A stretch of DNA of 52,521 bases from an uncultured Chitinophagales bacterium (GTDB lineage Bacteria; Bacteroidota; Bacteroidia; Chitinophagales; JAHDHT01). The translations under genes and the position numbers were made by a program. This document shows, one piece after another, positions 1-8,595 of this stretch (position 1 is the first letter of the stretch; every line of letters begins with the position of its first letter). The stretch spans positions 1-52,521 of the forward strand of contig CALHDG010000102.1 in the NCBI GenBank assembly GCA_938023075.1, in the 5' to 3' direction. The notes beneath the pieces are model-generated. The model saw only the letters and a list, made by a program, of their open reading frames with translations. It did no database searches and was not told the origin of the DNA.

Positions 1-4
1 GAAA

Positions 5-217
5 TTTGTTGTACAACCAGTTAAATCAAATAACATAGTATACTATTGCCTTATGTGTCTATGTGGTTCAAAAAAACAAGTAGTTTGTTGTACAACCAGT
101 CAAATTAAATAACATAGTATAGCCTATGTGCACTATGTATCTATGTGGTTCAAAATATGTGGTTCAAAAAAAGCACGAAAATGGTTGAACACCAGGTAAA
201 TTAAATAGCATAGCATA
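5..217. repeat. Tandem repeat, three units, upstream of crotonase gene
   Basis: Three direct repeats begin near 5, 84 and 181 (spacing 79 and about 96). Units 1 and 2 are nearly identical and start with the perfect palindrome GTTGTACAAC (8-17 and 87-96), followed by TAACATAGTATA and, later, CTATGTGGTTCAAAA. Unit 3 is degenerate (GTTGAACACC, TAGCATAGCATA). A short internal duplication of TATGTGGTTCAAAA lies at about 130-167. It may be an operator array or a mutated minisatellite. The window edge may hide further units. Confidence 0.75.
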
Positions 218-267
218 GGTTTTTGTTTTAGAATTTGTAATGTCTATTTTTGGAATTTATAGATAAC

Positions 268-1086
268 ATGAATTATTTCGACAATCAACAAGTAAACGAG
301 GCATACAATCAAACCTATGCTTTTATTAAGGTGCAATTAAACGAGCACACCTTACAATTAACTTTAAATAGACCAGAAAAGAAAAATGCTATTCACCCAC
401 ATATGGTGCAGGAAATTGCTTTTGTTTTACAATATGTGCATCAAACTAAAATGATTAGAAATGTAGTAATTGATGCTGCCGGCGATGTATTTTGTGCCGG
501 TGCAGATTTAAAAGCCTTTATGGGTATGGTTGGTGAATTTAACTCCTCTATACCCAAAAGTGAGCAAGAAATTTTATTGGGTGAATTGTTTAATGAAGTA
601 CACAAACCCATTATTACCAAAGTAGAAGGCAATGTGTATGCCGGCGGTTTTTTCTTTTTGGCAGGTGCTCATTATGTAGTTTGCGATGAAGCGGTGGTCT
701 TAGGTTTACCCGAAGTAAAACGAGGCTTGTTTCCTTTTCAGGTAATGGCGGCTTTGTTAGAAGTAATGCCCAAACGCCAAGTAATCGATTGGTGTATTAG
801 AGGCTACAATTTACCGGTTAGCGAAGCCAAGGTGTTCGGTTTAGTGACTCATCTTACTCAAAAAGATACGATCAATCAAACCATCCAACAATTGATTGAT
901 GACATTAATGAAAATTCGCCAACTGCTATACGGCTCGGTCTGCAAGCCCTACACCAAATGAATCCTGCAAAAAAGCAACATCAATACCTAATGCAAATGT
1001 TGCAAAAAGCGGTGGGCTCAAAAGATGGGCAAGAGGGTTTATTGGCTTTTAAGGAGAAGCGTAAGCCGGTTTGGTTAGGAGAGTGA
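268..1086 (+). CDS. Enoyl-CoA hydratase/isomerase family protein
   Basis: A crotonase-fold protein of 272 residues, the usual length for the family. Family members hydrate or isomerise acyl-CoA thioesters in the cytoplasm, often in fatty-acid or branched-chain amino-acid degradation. Visible marks are the N-terminal LNRPEKKNAI block, the DVFCAGADLKAF oxyanion segment, EGNVYAGGFFF, and the LPEVKRGLFP block, which carries a Glu where catalytic crotonases have one. A TTG lies six codons upstream, but the ATG at 268 is preferred. The gene stands alone, so the substrate cannot be inferred. A 3-hydroxyacyl-CoA dehydrogenase gene occurs far away in the window but is not linked. Confidence 0.85.
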   Translation: MNYFDNQQVNEAYNQTYAFIKVQLNEHTLQLTLNRPEKKNAIHPHMVQEIAFVLQYVHQTKMIRNVVIDAAGDVFCAGADLKAFMGMVGEFNSSIPKSEQEILLGELFNEVHKPIITKVEGNVYAGGFFFLAGAHYVVCDEAVVLGLPEVKRGLFPFQVMAALLEVMPKRQVIDWCIRGYNLPVSEAKVFGLVTHLTQKDTINQTIQQLIDDINENSPTAIRLGLQALHQMNPAKKQHQYLMQMLQKAVGSKDGQEGLLAFKEKRKPVWLGE

Positions 1087-1381
1087 TTAATGTATTCGGA
1101 TGAACAATAAATTCATTTTTTTACAGTTATTAATAATATATTCTTATCCTTTATATTCGCTTTAAAATCGAATCTGCCATTGTATATATATTCTACTACG
1201 ATCCTTTTAAGTGTATACAAGTAATTGGTATAACGAACTTGTTACTATTACAAATAAACAAACGAAAATGTTAAACTAAATGGCTATGATAGTAGTATAA
1301 GTATAATAAACGACTCTATTCAAAACACACAAAATGCCCAAACATCAACCACCACATATTAGTTAACCAAACCTTAGAAAA
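1087..1381. other. Intergenic gap, nothing recognised
   Basis: About 295 AT-rich bases between two plus-strand genes. I see no convincing ORF, hairpin terminator, RNA gene or copy of the repeat families found elsewhere in the window. Confidence 0.5.
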
Positions 1382-2845
1382 GTGAAAAAAAACAAAGTAA
1401 TTGCGCAGTTAATTGCGCTACCCGATGAAGAGTTTAAGCTATTTGGAAAATTTGTTCGAAACCCTATTCATAACAAAAAGGAGACTGTTGCTCGTTTATA
1501 CGATTTTGTAAAGAAGAATTATCCGGCTTTTGATGAGCGGAAATTTACCAAAACCCATTGTGTTCTACACGTTTTTCCAGATTTAAAAGCAGACATAAAA
1601 CGGCAAAATGGAAAAGCAGATGCCTTAATTGCCAGTAAACTAAAAAACCCATTATACATTTTAAAAAAGCTGTTGGATGACTTTATACTACAACAAGCCC
1701 TTGCCGAACACAGCCACGAAAAAACGATATTGTTTATAAAAGCATTGTTTAAACGGCAAATGCAAGATCGGGCGTTTCAGCTGATTGATAAGGAGTTGAA
1801 GCGGTTGGATGAAATTAAGGCTAAAGATTTTTATCATCATTTTTATCAGTTTCAATTAAGGGAGCTGAAAGAAGGGGCTTGCTTAGATATTGTTAGTGCC
1901 GACCAACAGTTTTTTTTGAAAATGATCAATGATTTGGATTTGTTTTATTTGCATACGAAATTGAAGTTGGGATATGAAGCAAAAAGTAGAGAAGCATTAT
2001 TAGGACAAGTAAATAGCCTTGTTTTAGACTACGAACTGCAGAAATTAGTATCTGAAAATAAAATTGAAAATGTAACTTTAGCAATACAACTGTATGAAAA
2101 GGTTTCAAACCTTAATAAAACCAATAGTTTAGAATATTACCAAGAGATTAAACATCTCTATCTTAATAATTTTGATCAATTATGTTTAAAGGATCAAAAA
2201 GACATATTGATTTATTTATTTAATTTTTGTGTCAAATTCTGGCAAGAACAAGAATCAAAAACTGAAAATGAAAGATTTAGGGAGTTATTTGATTTGTATC
2301 AATTCGGATTAAAACATAATTTATTTTTAATTAATGGTTACCTTTCGGCAGACCATTTTAAAAATATTATTATCGCGAGTTCTTCTTTAGAAAAATTTGA
2401 ATGGGCAAGAAATTTTATTAAAACAAAAGCTGAATTACTTCAACCAGAAATAAAAGAAAGTATGGTAATATTAGCCAATGCCCAAATTGAAGATGCCGAC
2501 AGAAATAATGAAAAAGTGATTGCATTACTACAAGATGTTGAATTTGCCAATACTTATGATAACATTACAGCAAGATCATTATTACTTAGAGCCTACTATG
2601 AACTGAATGAATGGCATACCTTAGAGTATTTTTTAGAATCATTCACCAAATATTTAAAAAGGAATACCTCGATTAGTGAAGGGGTTCGTTTATCTTTAAT
2701 TAATATGATTAGATTTACGAAAATATTGATGCAAGCTAAGTTTAAAAATCATAAATTGAGTTTTTTACAAACTAAGTTGAATCAATTGTCTCCTATTTAT
2801 GGCAAATATTGGTTTGTGCGTAAAATTGAAGTACTTTATAAGTAG
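1382..2845 (+). CDS. Uncharacterised alpha-helical protein, 487 aa
   Basis: A long intact ORF starting with GTG (no ATG precedes the first well-formed segment). The product is rich in Lys, Leu and Phe, appears entirely helical, and has no signal peptide or membrane segment. Pairs of helices resembling TPR/HEAT-like repeats seem to run through the middle and C-terminal half, but no clear consensus is visible. Similar N-termini (a short helix, then FxxFVRNPxHNKK) occur, as I recall, in hypothetical proteins of Bacteroidota. No enzyme motif is seen. It is transcribed towards the T9SS gene, with a shared hairpin between them. Function is unknown; a scaffold role is only a guess. Confidence 0.7.
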   Translation: MKKNKVIAQLIALPDEEFKLFGKFVRNPIHNKKETVARLYDFVKKNYPAFDERKFTKTHCVLHVFPDLKADIKRQNGKADALIASKLKNPLYILKKLLDDFILQQALAEHSHEKTILFIKALFKRQMQDRAFQLIDKELKRLDEIKAKDFYHHFYQFQLRELKEGACLDIVSADQQFFLKMINDLDLFYLHTKLKLGYEAKSREALLGQVNSLVLDYELQKLVSENKIENVTLAIQLYEKVSNLNKTNSLEYYQEIKHLYLNNFDQLCLKDQKDILIYLFNFCVKFWQEQESKTENERFRELFDLYQFGLKHNLFLINGYLSADHFKNIIIASSSLEKFEWARNFIKTKAELLQPEIKESMVILANAQIEDADRNNEKVIALLQDVEFANTYDNITARSLLLRAYYELNEWHTLEYFLESFTKYLKRNTSISEGVRLSLINMIRFTKILMQAKFKNHKLSFLQTKLNQLSPIYGKYWFVRKIEVLYK

Positions 2846-2864
2846 TTGTCGAATAAATCAAATA

Positions 2865-2892
2865 TAACCCGAAGAAATTAATCTTCGGGTTA
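2865..2892. terminator. Bidirectional hairpin terminator
   Basis: An 11-bp perfect stem TAACCCGAAGA (2865-2875) pairs with TCTTCGGGTTA (2882-2892) across a 6-nt loop. It lies in the 70-bp gap between two convergent genes. T-tracts on either side are weak, so efficiency is uncertain. Confidence 0.7.
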
Positions 2893-2915
2893 CAATTATA
2901 TGAATCTTGTAAACG

Positions 2916-4388
2916 TTAATGACTTATCGTTAACTTTTCAATTTGATTTTCGATCCCCCTATCATTTTTGTAACTAATAAGATAAACTCCATTATCCAAA
3001 TGTTCAATATTAAGGGTTAACCTTTGCTGATTTGCTTCAATTGAAGCAGTATAAACTTCTTTTCCTACTAAATCATGAACCTTCAAAACACCCTGTTTAA
3101 CCAATGCATCCTTTAATTGAATATTAACTTGCTTGTTTGCTGGATTAGGATAAACGCGAATTGATTTAGAACTAATATCGCTGGCAGTTTTGCAATGTAT
3201 CCATTGATCTCGAAGGTTAATATCATCTAATTGTGTTGGACAGGCAAATGGAGCATAACTCCATTTTAAGCGGATATCATAATCCCCTTCTGGTAAATTC
3301 TCTACCCGGTAATATTCATTTGCCGAAGGTACAGTTATATAGTTTTGACCACCATTAATGCTAATGAGCATATTCAAGTTTGGGTTTTTTTGAACCCAAT
3401 TGATCTGTAACCACCCATTGCTGTTTCCACAAGTAGGATGTCCCCAACTGCGGGTTGCATCGTGCGATAGATCTTGAATATTTATATCGTCTAAGATAAA
3501 TCCGTACCCATAGGCTCCAAGTTTAACGCGAACATCATAATCATCTGCTGCCAAATTATAAACTGAATGGCTATTAGCATTTGCTACCGATTCATAAGTA
3601 GATCCACCATCTATACTCACATATACATCATTATACATTGGAGCATTGGACCAATCAATTGTTAATGAGCCATCGTCAACAGTGCAAACGTGCATCCAAC
3701 TGCGGCTAAAATCAGCAATACTAAATTCGGGATAGACGCAAGGTAAGGTAAAAGTTTCATTAATTGTATTACCATTTAGTGTAAAAGTATTAGAACCTCT
3801 ACTTACATCCAATATATAGTAGGCATTTGTAATTCTAATCATTTCTGTAAAATCACGGTTATTATTGATACAATCTCCAAAATTAGCTGTATGGTAGCTA
3901 TCATCTTTTTGAGAAGAATCTACTATTAAAGCAACAACAGCTTTAGTAGGGTCTGGTGTATAACAATCGCCATTCGGTAATTGCATTCCATTTTCAAAAG
4001 CTGTTTGTACCCGTATAGTACCAGAACCTACAATACCGCTTTGGTGACCGGTTGCTCCATAACAAAACAATAAGTCTTCACCATCTACATGTAGGTCTCC
4101 AAAGTGCTCTACATCTAAATCAAATGAAATACCAATAATATCACTGAGTTTGCTAATAGTTTCTCCTGGTCCTACCGGAGGCATCTCAATATCAATAGCT
4201 AAATGAGCGGCATAATCAAGTAAGTAATTTCCATTGGCATCTTGTCCATTGGTTTGGCTAATAACCACTTCTTCAATGGAAGCCGTTATATTAGGCGTTT
4301 GAGCAAATCCGGCGGCACTAAAGGTCATAAAAGCTAGCAGGTAAATAGTTCTCGTTAAAAATTCATTTAATGTTTTAATCTTATTCAT
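2916..4388 (-). CDS. Secreted protein with T9SS type A sorting domain
   Basis: A 490-residue exported protein. Residues 1-29 form a Sec signal peptide ending near AAGFA. Roughly residues 225-310 and 311-400 are two related modules; each contains a TRSW or SRSW start, a central SIDGGSTY or SINGGQNY, a DYD(V/I)R strand and LDDIN at the end. The last 80 residues, beginning SIRVYPNPANKQ and ending YKNDRGIENQIEKLTISH, match a type A C-terminal T9SS sorting domain. The protein is probably released or attached at the cell surface. No catalytic motif is visible; an adhesin or matrix role is inference. Confidence 0.85.
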   Translation of the reverse strand: MNKIKTLNEFLTRTIYLLAFMTFSAAGFAQTPNITASIEEVVISQTNGQDANGNYLLDYAAHLAIDIEMPPVGPGETISKLSDIIGISFDLDVEHFGDLHVDGEDLLFCYGATGHQSGIVGSGTIRVQTAFENGMQLPNGDCYTPDPTKAVVALIVDSSQKDDSYHTANFGDCINNNRDFTEMIRITNAYYILDVSRGSNTFTLNGNTINETFTLPCVYPEFSIADFSRSWMHVCTVDDGSLTIDWSNAPMYNDVYVSIDGGSTYESVANANSHSVYNLAADDYDVRVKLGAYGYGFILDDINIQDLSHDATRSWGHPTCGNSNGWLQINWVQKNPNLNMLISINGGQNYITVPSANEYYRVENLPEGDYDIRLKWSYAPFACPTQLDDINLRDQWIHCKTASDISSKSIRVYPNPANKQVNIQLKDALVKQGVLKVHDLVGKEVYTASIEANQQRLTLNIEHLDNGVYLISYKNDRGIENQIEKLTISH

Positions 4389-4613
4389 TGTTTAATGTTT
4401 ATTTGGTTAACTAATACGTTGCAAAGATGTGCCCTCTTTCCGGTTTTTCATTGGACAAAATTTGCCCTTTTTCTTATTGAAATCAGGCTTTTTTAATATG
4501 ACTGTAGAAATCAAATAATTGATAATCAATACATTGCTAAAAACGAAAACAATAAAAGTTTCTTGTCAAATTCAAGTTTTTTGAAGAAAAAATAGGACCA
4601 TAAAAGACTAAAA

Positions 4614-5528
4614 TTAACGCAAATACCGCGCTTCAAAACCCAATAAACCTTGCAAACCGCCGGTATGAATGGCAAGAAGGTGCTCCTCTTCTGTAAATTT
4701 TCCTTGCTGAATACTGTCAACAAGACCATACATCATCTTCGCGGTATATAATGGGTCCAAATCAATTTGATAAGTAGATTGGAATTGTTGCATAAATTGT
4801 AACAGCGCATTATTATACTTAGCAAAGCCACCAAAATGATACTGATGGTTCAATTGCCAATTGGTAAAAGAACAATTGTTGGCTGCCAAAGCTGATTTGA
4901 TGCTTGTGCTAAAATCAAACTTTAACACACTAAAACCAAGTAAAGTAGCTTTGTGTTGACTTCCGAGAATTAAGCCGGTAAAAGTGCCACCTGTGCCAAC
5001 AGGTACGACAATAGTGGAGAAAGCAGATAGAACATTATCTTCCCAAATTTCTTGAACTCCTTTTAATGCCAAAGCATTGCTGCCACCTTCGGGCACTATC
5101 CAATAATCAGGAAATTGTTGTTGCAAACGTTCGGTTTCCTGTTCTTTGCTCTGATAAGTTGATCGATCCCAATAAATCAATTGCATACCGTGTTGTTGGC
5201 AAAATTGCAAAGTAGGGTTGGTTTTTTGTTGCCACTCTTTCCCTCTAACTATCCCGATGGTGTTAAAGTTAAAGGCTTTTCCAGCAGCTGCGGTGGCATG
5301 CAAATGATTTGAATAAGCTCCACCAAAAGTAAGTATTCCAGCCAAATCTTGTTGCTGTACATGTTGAATGTTGTATTTTAATTTCCGCCATTTATTGCCT
5401 GAAACGAAAGCACCATGCTTGATTGAAGGATGATTTAAATCCTCGCGTAAAATAGATAACTGAACCCTAGTTTTAATTCCCCAAGCGGTTAAATCAATTT
5501 TTTGTATAGGGCTGCCAGTGGTTTGCAC
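4614..5528 (-). CDS. PLP-dependent ACC deaminase/D-cysteine desulfhydrase family
   Basis: A 304-residue fold-type II PLP enzyme. The cofactor lysine is expected in FVSGNKWRKLKY (K46), followed by FGGAYSNH (residues 68-75), VPEGGSNALALKG and the phosphate-binding VPVGTGGTFTG. Family members deaminate 1-aminocyclopropane-1-carboxylate or desulfhydrate D-cysteine; in bacteria lacking ethylene biology D-cysteine desulfhydrase is more likely. The start is GTG and overlaps the stop of the upstream pcm gene by one base in a TAGTG junction, which suggests translational coupling. Exact substrate is not settled by sequence. Confidence 0.85.
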   Translation of the reverse strand: MQTTGSPIQKIDLTAWGIKTRVQLSILREDLNHPSIKHGAFVSGNKWRKLKYNIQHVQQQDLAGILTFGGAYSNHLHATAAAGKAFNFNTIGIVRGKEWQQKTNPTLQFCQQHGMQLIYWDRSTYQSKEQETERLQQQFPDYWIVPEGGSNALALKGVQEIWEDNVLSAFSTIVVPVGTGGTFTGLILGSQHKATLLGFSVLKFDFSTSIKSALAANNCSFTNWQLNHQYHFGGFAKYNNALLQFMQQFQSTYQIDLDPLYTAKMMYGLVDSIQQGKFTEEEHLLAIHTGGLQGLLGFEARYLR

Positions 5529-6229
5529 TACTTGTTTAACCGTTTTAATGCAGTACCGGTTTCACTTTCTATCCCTTTTAACATCGGTACGAAAACAAAA
5601 TCGGCTCCTTCCACCATCAGTGTTTTGTCACCTTCTTTTTGTATCAACAGCATGTGTTGCGAGGTTTTTGATTTATTGACCGGCACCACCATCCTCCCTT
5701 TATTTTTAAGTTGTGCAACTAAAGCTTTTGGAATTTCAGGTGCTGCCGCAGTGACAATAATTCTATCGAAAGGCGCTTCGTTGGCTAAGCCTTCAAAACC
5801 ATCTTGATGATAACTTTGAATCGCCTCATACCCTAAAAAAACAAATTGCTTGCTTGCCTTTTGATGCAAAATGGCATGCCGCTCAACAGTATAAACACTT
5901 GCTTCCATAGCATGTAAAATGGCTGCTTGATAACCACTGCCAGTTCCAATTTCCAGCACTTTCATACCAGATTCTACCGCTAACAACTCTGTTTGATAAG
6001 CCACCGTATAAGGTTGCGAAATGGTTTGGTTGGCATCAATGCGCAAGGCTATATCTTTATAGGCTAAATGTTCAAAAGTCTTATCTACAAATAAATGTCG
6101 GGGCACTGCCAACATCGCCTTTAAAACTGCCGGCTGATGTATGCCTTTGGCTTGTAATTCTTCCACTAATTTTTTTCGTAAACCCTTATGTCGAAATGTG
6201 TCTTGCAATTGCTTTGTTCTTATTAACAA
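5528..6229 (-). CDS. pcm: Protein-L-isoaspartate O-methyltransferase
   Basis: The product uses S-adenosylmethionine to methylate isoaspartyl residues in damaged proteins, starting their repair. Hallmarks are TISQPYTVA (residues 69-77), the SAM-binding VLEIGTGSGYQ (91-101), and FDRIIVTAAAPEIP. Length (233 aa) is slightly above the E. coli enzyme because of an N-terminal helix. The only plausible start in frame is TTG at 6229, since a stop lies three codons upstream. It is first in a two-gene unit with the PLP enzyme. A family H repeat lies directly upstream. Confidence 0.92.
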   Translation of the reverse strand: MLIRTKQLQDTFRHKGLRKKLVEELQAKGIHQPAVLKAMLAVPRHLFVDKTFEHLAYKDIALRIDANQTISQPYTVAYQTELLAVESGMKVLEIGTGSGYQAAILHAMEASVYTVERHAILHQKASKQFVFLGYEAIQSYHQDGFEGLANEAPFDRIIVTAAAPEIPKALVAQLKNKGRMVVPVNKSKTSQHMLLIQKEGDKTLMVEGADFVFVPMLKGIESETGTALKRLNK

Positions 6230-6252
6230 TAAGTATCATTAATTAATAAATT

Positions 6253-6410
6253 ATTAGAAGCGAAACTGATAACTTCTATCAAAGGGGCTCCCCGCTTTCC
6301 GCTCAAATGCTATTTGCCAGGCTGCATATGCTGCGCTGCAAAATAGCATAACCGCTGCAATCGGGGCTAATTTTCAAGCCTCTGTGCTTCGTAGATGTGT
6401 TCTTTATCAT
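6253..6410 (+). repeat. Family H palindromic element, copy 1
   Basis: Starts with AGAAGCGAAAC, then CCCCGCTTTCCGCTC, a stem arm ATGCTATTT, a loop, the partner arm AAATAGCAT, and ACCGCTGCAATCGGGGC, ending near GCTTCGTAG. The conserved outer blocks recur in at least nine other intergenic copies in the window, while the arm sequence is particular to this copy. Confidence 0.9.
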
Positions 6411-6507
6411 CAAATCTTTATCAATACAACAATCAATAATTCGTACTTAATAATTAATAATTTGTCGCAACAAAGTTAACAGACTTTGGTTTACATGTTG
6501 GGCTTCA

Positions 6508-6539
6508 TTGGTATAATTTGCGAATTAACCGTACTTTCG
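6508..6539 (+). promoter_or_regulatory. Candidate Bacteroidota-type promoter for Sel1 gene
   Basis: TTG at 6508-6510 is followed after 21 nt by TACTTTCG (6532-6539), close to the phylum consensus TTG-N19-21-TAnnTTTG. The gene starts 20 nt further on. Only pattern matching supports it. Confidence 0.5.
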
Positions 6540-6558
6540 GATTTTAAATCAAACTAAC

Positions 6559-7488
6559 ATGAAAAAATTTATTTTTATCACAATATGTATTTTGTTTACT
6601 GTAGCTGGTTTTGCTCAACAAAATTGGTGGGATAAACCAACCGCAGAAATTAAACAACTAATCAAAAAGTGGGAAGCTACCAAAGATGCGATTTCGTTAA
6701 ACAATTTGGGATATTGCTATGCTTTCGGCTTAGCCGTTCCACAAAATTATGAAAAAGCCTATTCCTACTATAAACAATCAGCAGAAAGCCAATATCCAAC
6801 AGCCTATACCAATTTGGGCGATTTTTATATGGATGGCTACCACGTTCAAAAAGATGCTGGCAAAGCAGTTAACTACTACATACAAGCTGCAATGTTAGGC
6901 GAGGTTTTTGGCATGACCAAATTAGCCGAATGTTATCTACAAGGTAATGGACTTGATAAAAATAATTCCAAAGCTATTGAGTGGTTACAAAAAGCTGCTG
7001 AAAAAGAACACGCGCCGGCTCAAAATAATTTGGGTACCATTTATTTACGAGGTAAAGCCGCCGAACAAAATTTTGATTTGGCACTTCAATATTTTGAAAA
7101 AGCCGCCAAGGCAGAGTTATCTACAGCGTTTATGAATTTGGGTAGAATGTATCGATTAGGACTTGGGGTAAATAAAGATTTTGATAAAGCACACAACTAT
7201 CTAAAACAAGCCGCCAATGCCAACGAAATGTTTGGTTTATACGAGTTTGCCAACTTGTATTATAATGGTGAAGGCGTTGAACAAAATTTTACGGAATCTT
7301 TTAAATATTACAAGCGTTCTGCCGATCTTGGTTTTGTTAAAGCACAAATGAATTTAGGATATATGTATGAAAATGCACAAGGCGTTGAAAAAAATGTAGA
7401 AAAAGCAAAATTTTGGTATGCCAAAGCTGCTGCACAAAATGATGTAACGTCTAAATTCCGGTTAGAGGCTTTAAAAAGCAGTCAGTAA
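6559..7488 (+). CDS. Exported Sel1-repeat (SLR) protein
   Basis: A 309-residue protein with a Sec signal peptide (about residues 1-19, cleaved near VAGFAQQ) followed by about seven Sel1-like repeats of 36 residues, seen as recurrent ALA/GxGVxxNxxKAxxYYxKAA patterns (for example GLGVNKDFDKAHNYLKQAA and GVEKNVEKAKFWYAKAA). SLR solenoids are protein-protein scaffolds, frequently in envelope stress or surface signalling. The signal peptide places it in the periplasm or on the surface. No partner is suggested by the neighbours. Confidence 0.88.
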   Translation: MKKFIFITICILFTVAGFAQQNWWDKPTAEIKQLIKKWEATKDAISLNNLGYCYAFGLAVPQNYEKAYSYYKQSAESQYPTAYTNLGDFYMDGYHVQKDAGKAVNYYIQAAMLGEVFGMTKLAECYLQGNGLDKNNSKAIEWLQKAAEKEHAPAQNNLGTIYLRGKAAEQNFDLALQYFEKAAKAELSTAFMNLGRMYRLGLGVNKDFDKAHNYLKQAANANEMFGLYEFANLYYNGEGVEQNFTESFKYYKRSADLGFVKAQMNLGYMYENAQGVEKNVEKAKFWYAKAAAQNDVTSKFRLEALKSSQ

Positions 7489-7501
7489 GAGATTACTGAC
7501 T
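7480..7501. terminator. Hairpin terminator between convergent genes
   Basis: A perfect 9-bp stem AGTCAGTAA / TTACTGACT with a GAGA loop; the Sel1 stop codon lies inside the stem. T-tracts are short, so strength is uncertain. It separates the Sel1 gene from the convergent hicA-like gene. Confidence 0.55.
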
Positions 7502-7530
7502 AGTCAAATTTCCAAAAATTTAAATCAAGG

Positions 7531-7755
7531 TTATTTTGAGGTCAATTCTTTATTAAAATATTCGGGTTGTAAGCTAACGTTAAGTTGTTCGGCAGCAATG
7601 GCTTGCAATTGTATGTAATCTATATCACTATTAAGTGGTATACAAATTACGATATGTCCTTTTTTATAAAAACTATGAGTAGCGGTAGCAGAATGAAATG
7701 TTGCCCCATGGTCTTCAATAAACTTTCGCGCTATTTCGTTTTTTATCTTTTCCAC
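7531..7755 (-). CDS. HicA-like toxin candidate
   Basis: A 74-residue basic-to-neutral small protein with GTG start. The segment HGATFHSATATHSFYKKGHIV followed by CIPLNSDIDYIQLQAIA resembles the HicA dsRBD-like fold, in which a histidine near a GSHH-type turn is catalytic; here the turn reads ATATHSF. HicA toxins cleave mRNA. It lies 3 bp downstream of a HicB-like gene in the same direction, an arrangement typical of toxin-antitoxin pairs, although antitoxin-first order is less common for HicAB. The assignment depends strongly on the neighbour. Confidence 0.6.
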   Translation of the reverse strand: MEKIKNEIARKFIEDHGATFHSATATHSFYKKGHIVICIPLNSDIDYIQLQAIAAEQLNVSLQPEYFNKELTSK

Positions 7756-7758
7756 TCT

Positions 7759-8082
7759 CTATGAATAAACAAAAATATTAAATAGTTGAGGCTTGCTTGA
7801 GTTTTCTTTTGAGCCGTTTGTTTCTTCCACTATTTTTGAGGTCCAGCCAAATTCAAGCAAAGCTTTTTTTAAAGTTTTTTCTGCTAAGTGAATTTTGAAA
7901 AAACCTTCTAAGGCATGCTTTAAATCTTCTAAGGCATCTTGTTTGCTTTCGTTAGAATATCCAATTACTTTTAAACCAGCACAATAGGCAATCCACCCCT
8001 TTTCTTGCTCGTCCATCGTAATGTCAATGTCAGACAGTGCTAATTCATTATTTTGTTCATTTATTTTAATGACTGTTGCCAT
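7759..8082 (-). CDS. HicB-like antitoxin candidate
   Basis: A 107-residue protein with the HicB partial RNase H-like pattern: ITMDEQEKGWIAYCAGLKVIG, then SNESKQDALEDLKHALEGFF and a C-terminal KTLKKALLEFGW helix. No C-terminal ribbon-helix-helix or HTH DNA-binding domain is obvious, so autoregulation may need a partner. It is upstream of, and almost abuts, the HicA-like gene (gap 3 bp). A family A mobile element lies about 150 bp upstream of its start. Confidence 0.65.
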   Translation of the reverse strand: MATVIKINEQNNELALSDIDITMDEQEKGWIAYCAGLKVIGYSNESKQDALEDLKHALEGFFKIHLAEKTLKKALLEFGWTSKIVEETNGSKENSSKPQLFNIFVYS

Positions 8083-8236
8083 TGTTTAGTTTTAATTTGA
8101 GTTCAAATCTAATTAAATTTTAATAAATATCGTTTGACATGTGAGGACAACATTTAACGAATTTTTTGATTTGATTCGCAAATTTATTAAACTTTATAGC
8201 ATAGCCAGTCTTTTTACCGATAAACTTTCTTAATAA

Positions 8237-8393
8237 GGAATGATGAGAATATAAATGTTCAAATTTTAGCGAAGAGATTTTTCGATATACGAGGCAAAAA
8301 TCACAATCTTAGTAGGGCTAAGAAGAGTATTTTTAACAAAGTAGATCGGAAAATCTCAAAGTTAAAAATGGACAGTTATTTTTGAATTGTTCC
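8237..8393. mobile_element. Family A fold-back MITE, copy 1 (157 bp)
   Basis: Begins GGAATGATGAGAA and ends TTGAATTGTTCC, flanked by TAA on both sides (8234-8236 and 8394-8396), which reads as a 3-bp target duplication. The whole element is an imperfect palindrome whose apex is CTTAG-N5-CTAAG. It encodes nothing. Other copies have the same length. Confidence 0.85.
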
Positions 8394-8396
8394 TAA

Positions 8397-8595
8397 GTGG
8401 AGCATTTAGTTGCAGATAATAAATGAGCATCTACCAAGAGCTTACCTATAAATTTCAAATAACACCAATTTGATTATTATTTCCATATGTTTGGTGAGGA
8501 TCAACTTTGGCAAACAATGTTAAAAAGAAGAGAAACCATCTGCTAAAAAACATGAAAAAGCGACTACCTTTACCGCCTTAACAGAGCGTAACCTA
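8397..8595. other. Leader region of purF-like gene
   Basis: About 200 bases between the family A copy and the PurF-like start. TACCTTTA at 8565-8572 is a possible -7 box; no convincing -33 partner was found. No purine riboswitch-like fold was recognised by eye. Confidence 0.3.

Noticed and set aside
5-217. CRISPR array at the left edge
   Set aside because: The repeated unit includes most of the 79-bp period, there are no unique spacers, and no cas genes adjoin.
8120-8236. Minus-strand open stretch (KFIGKKTGYAIKFNKFANQ) between hicB and a family A element
   Set aside because: Only about 38 codons, no start and no family likeness; could be a gene tail cut by the element but chance cannot be excluded.
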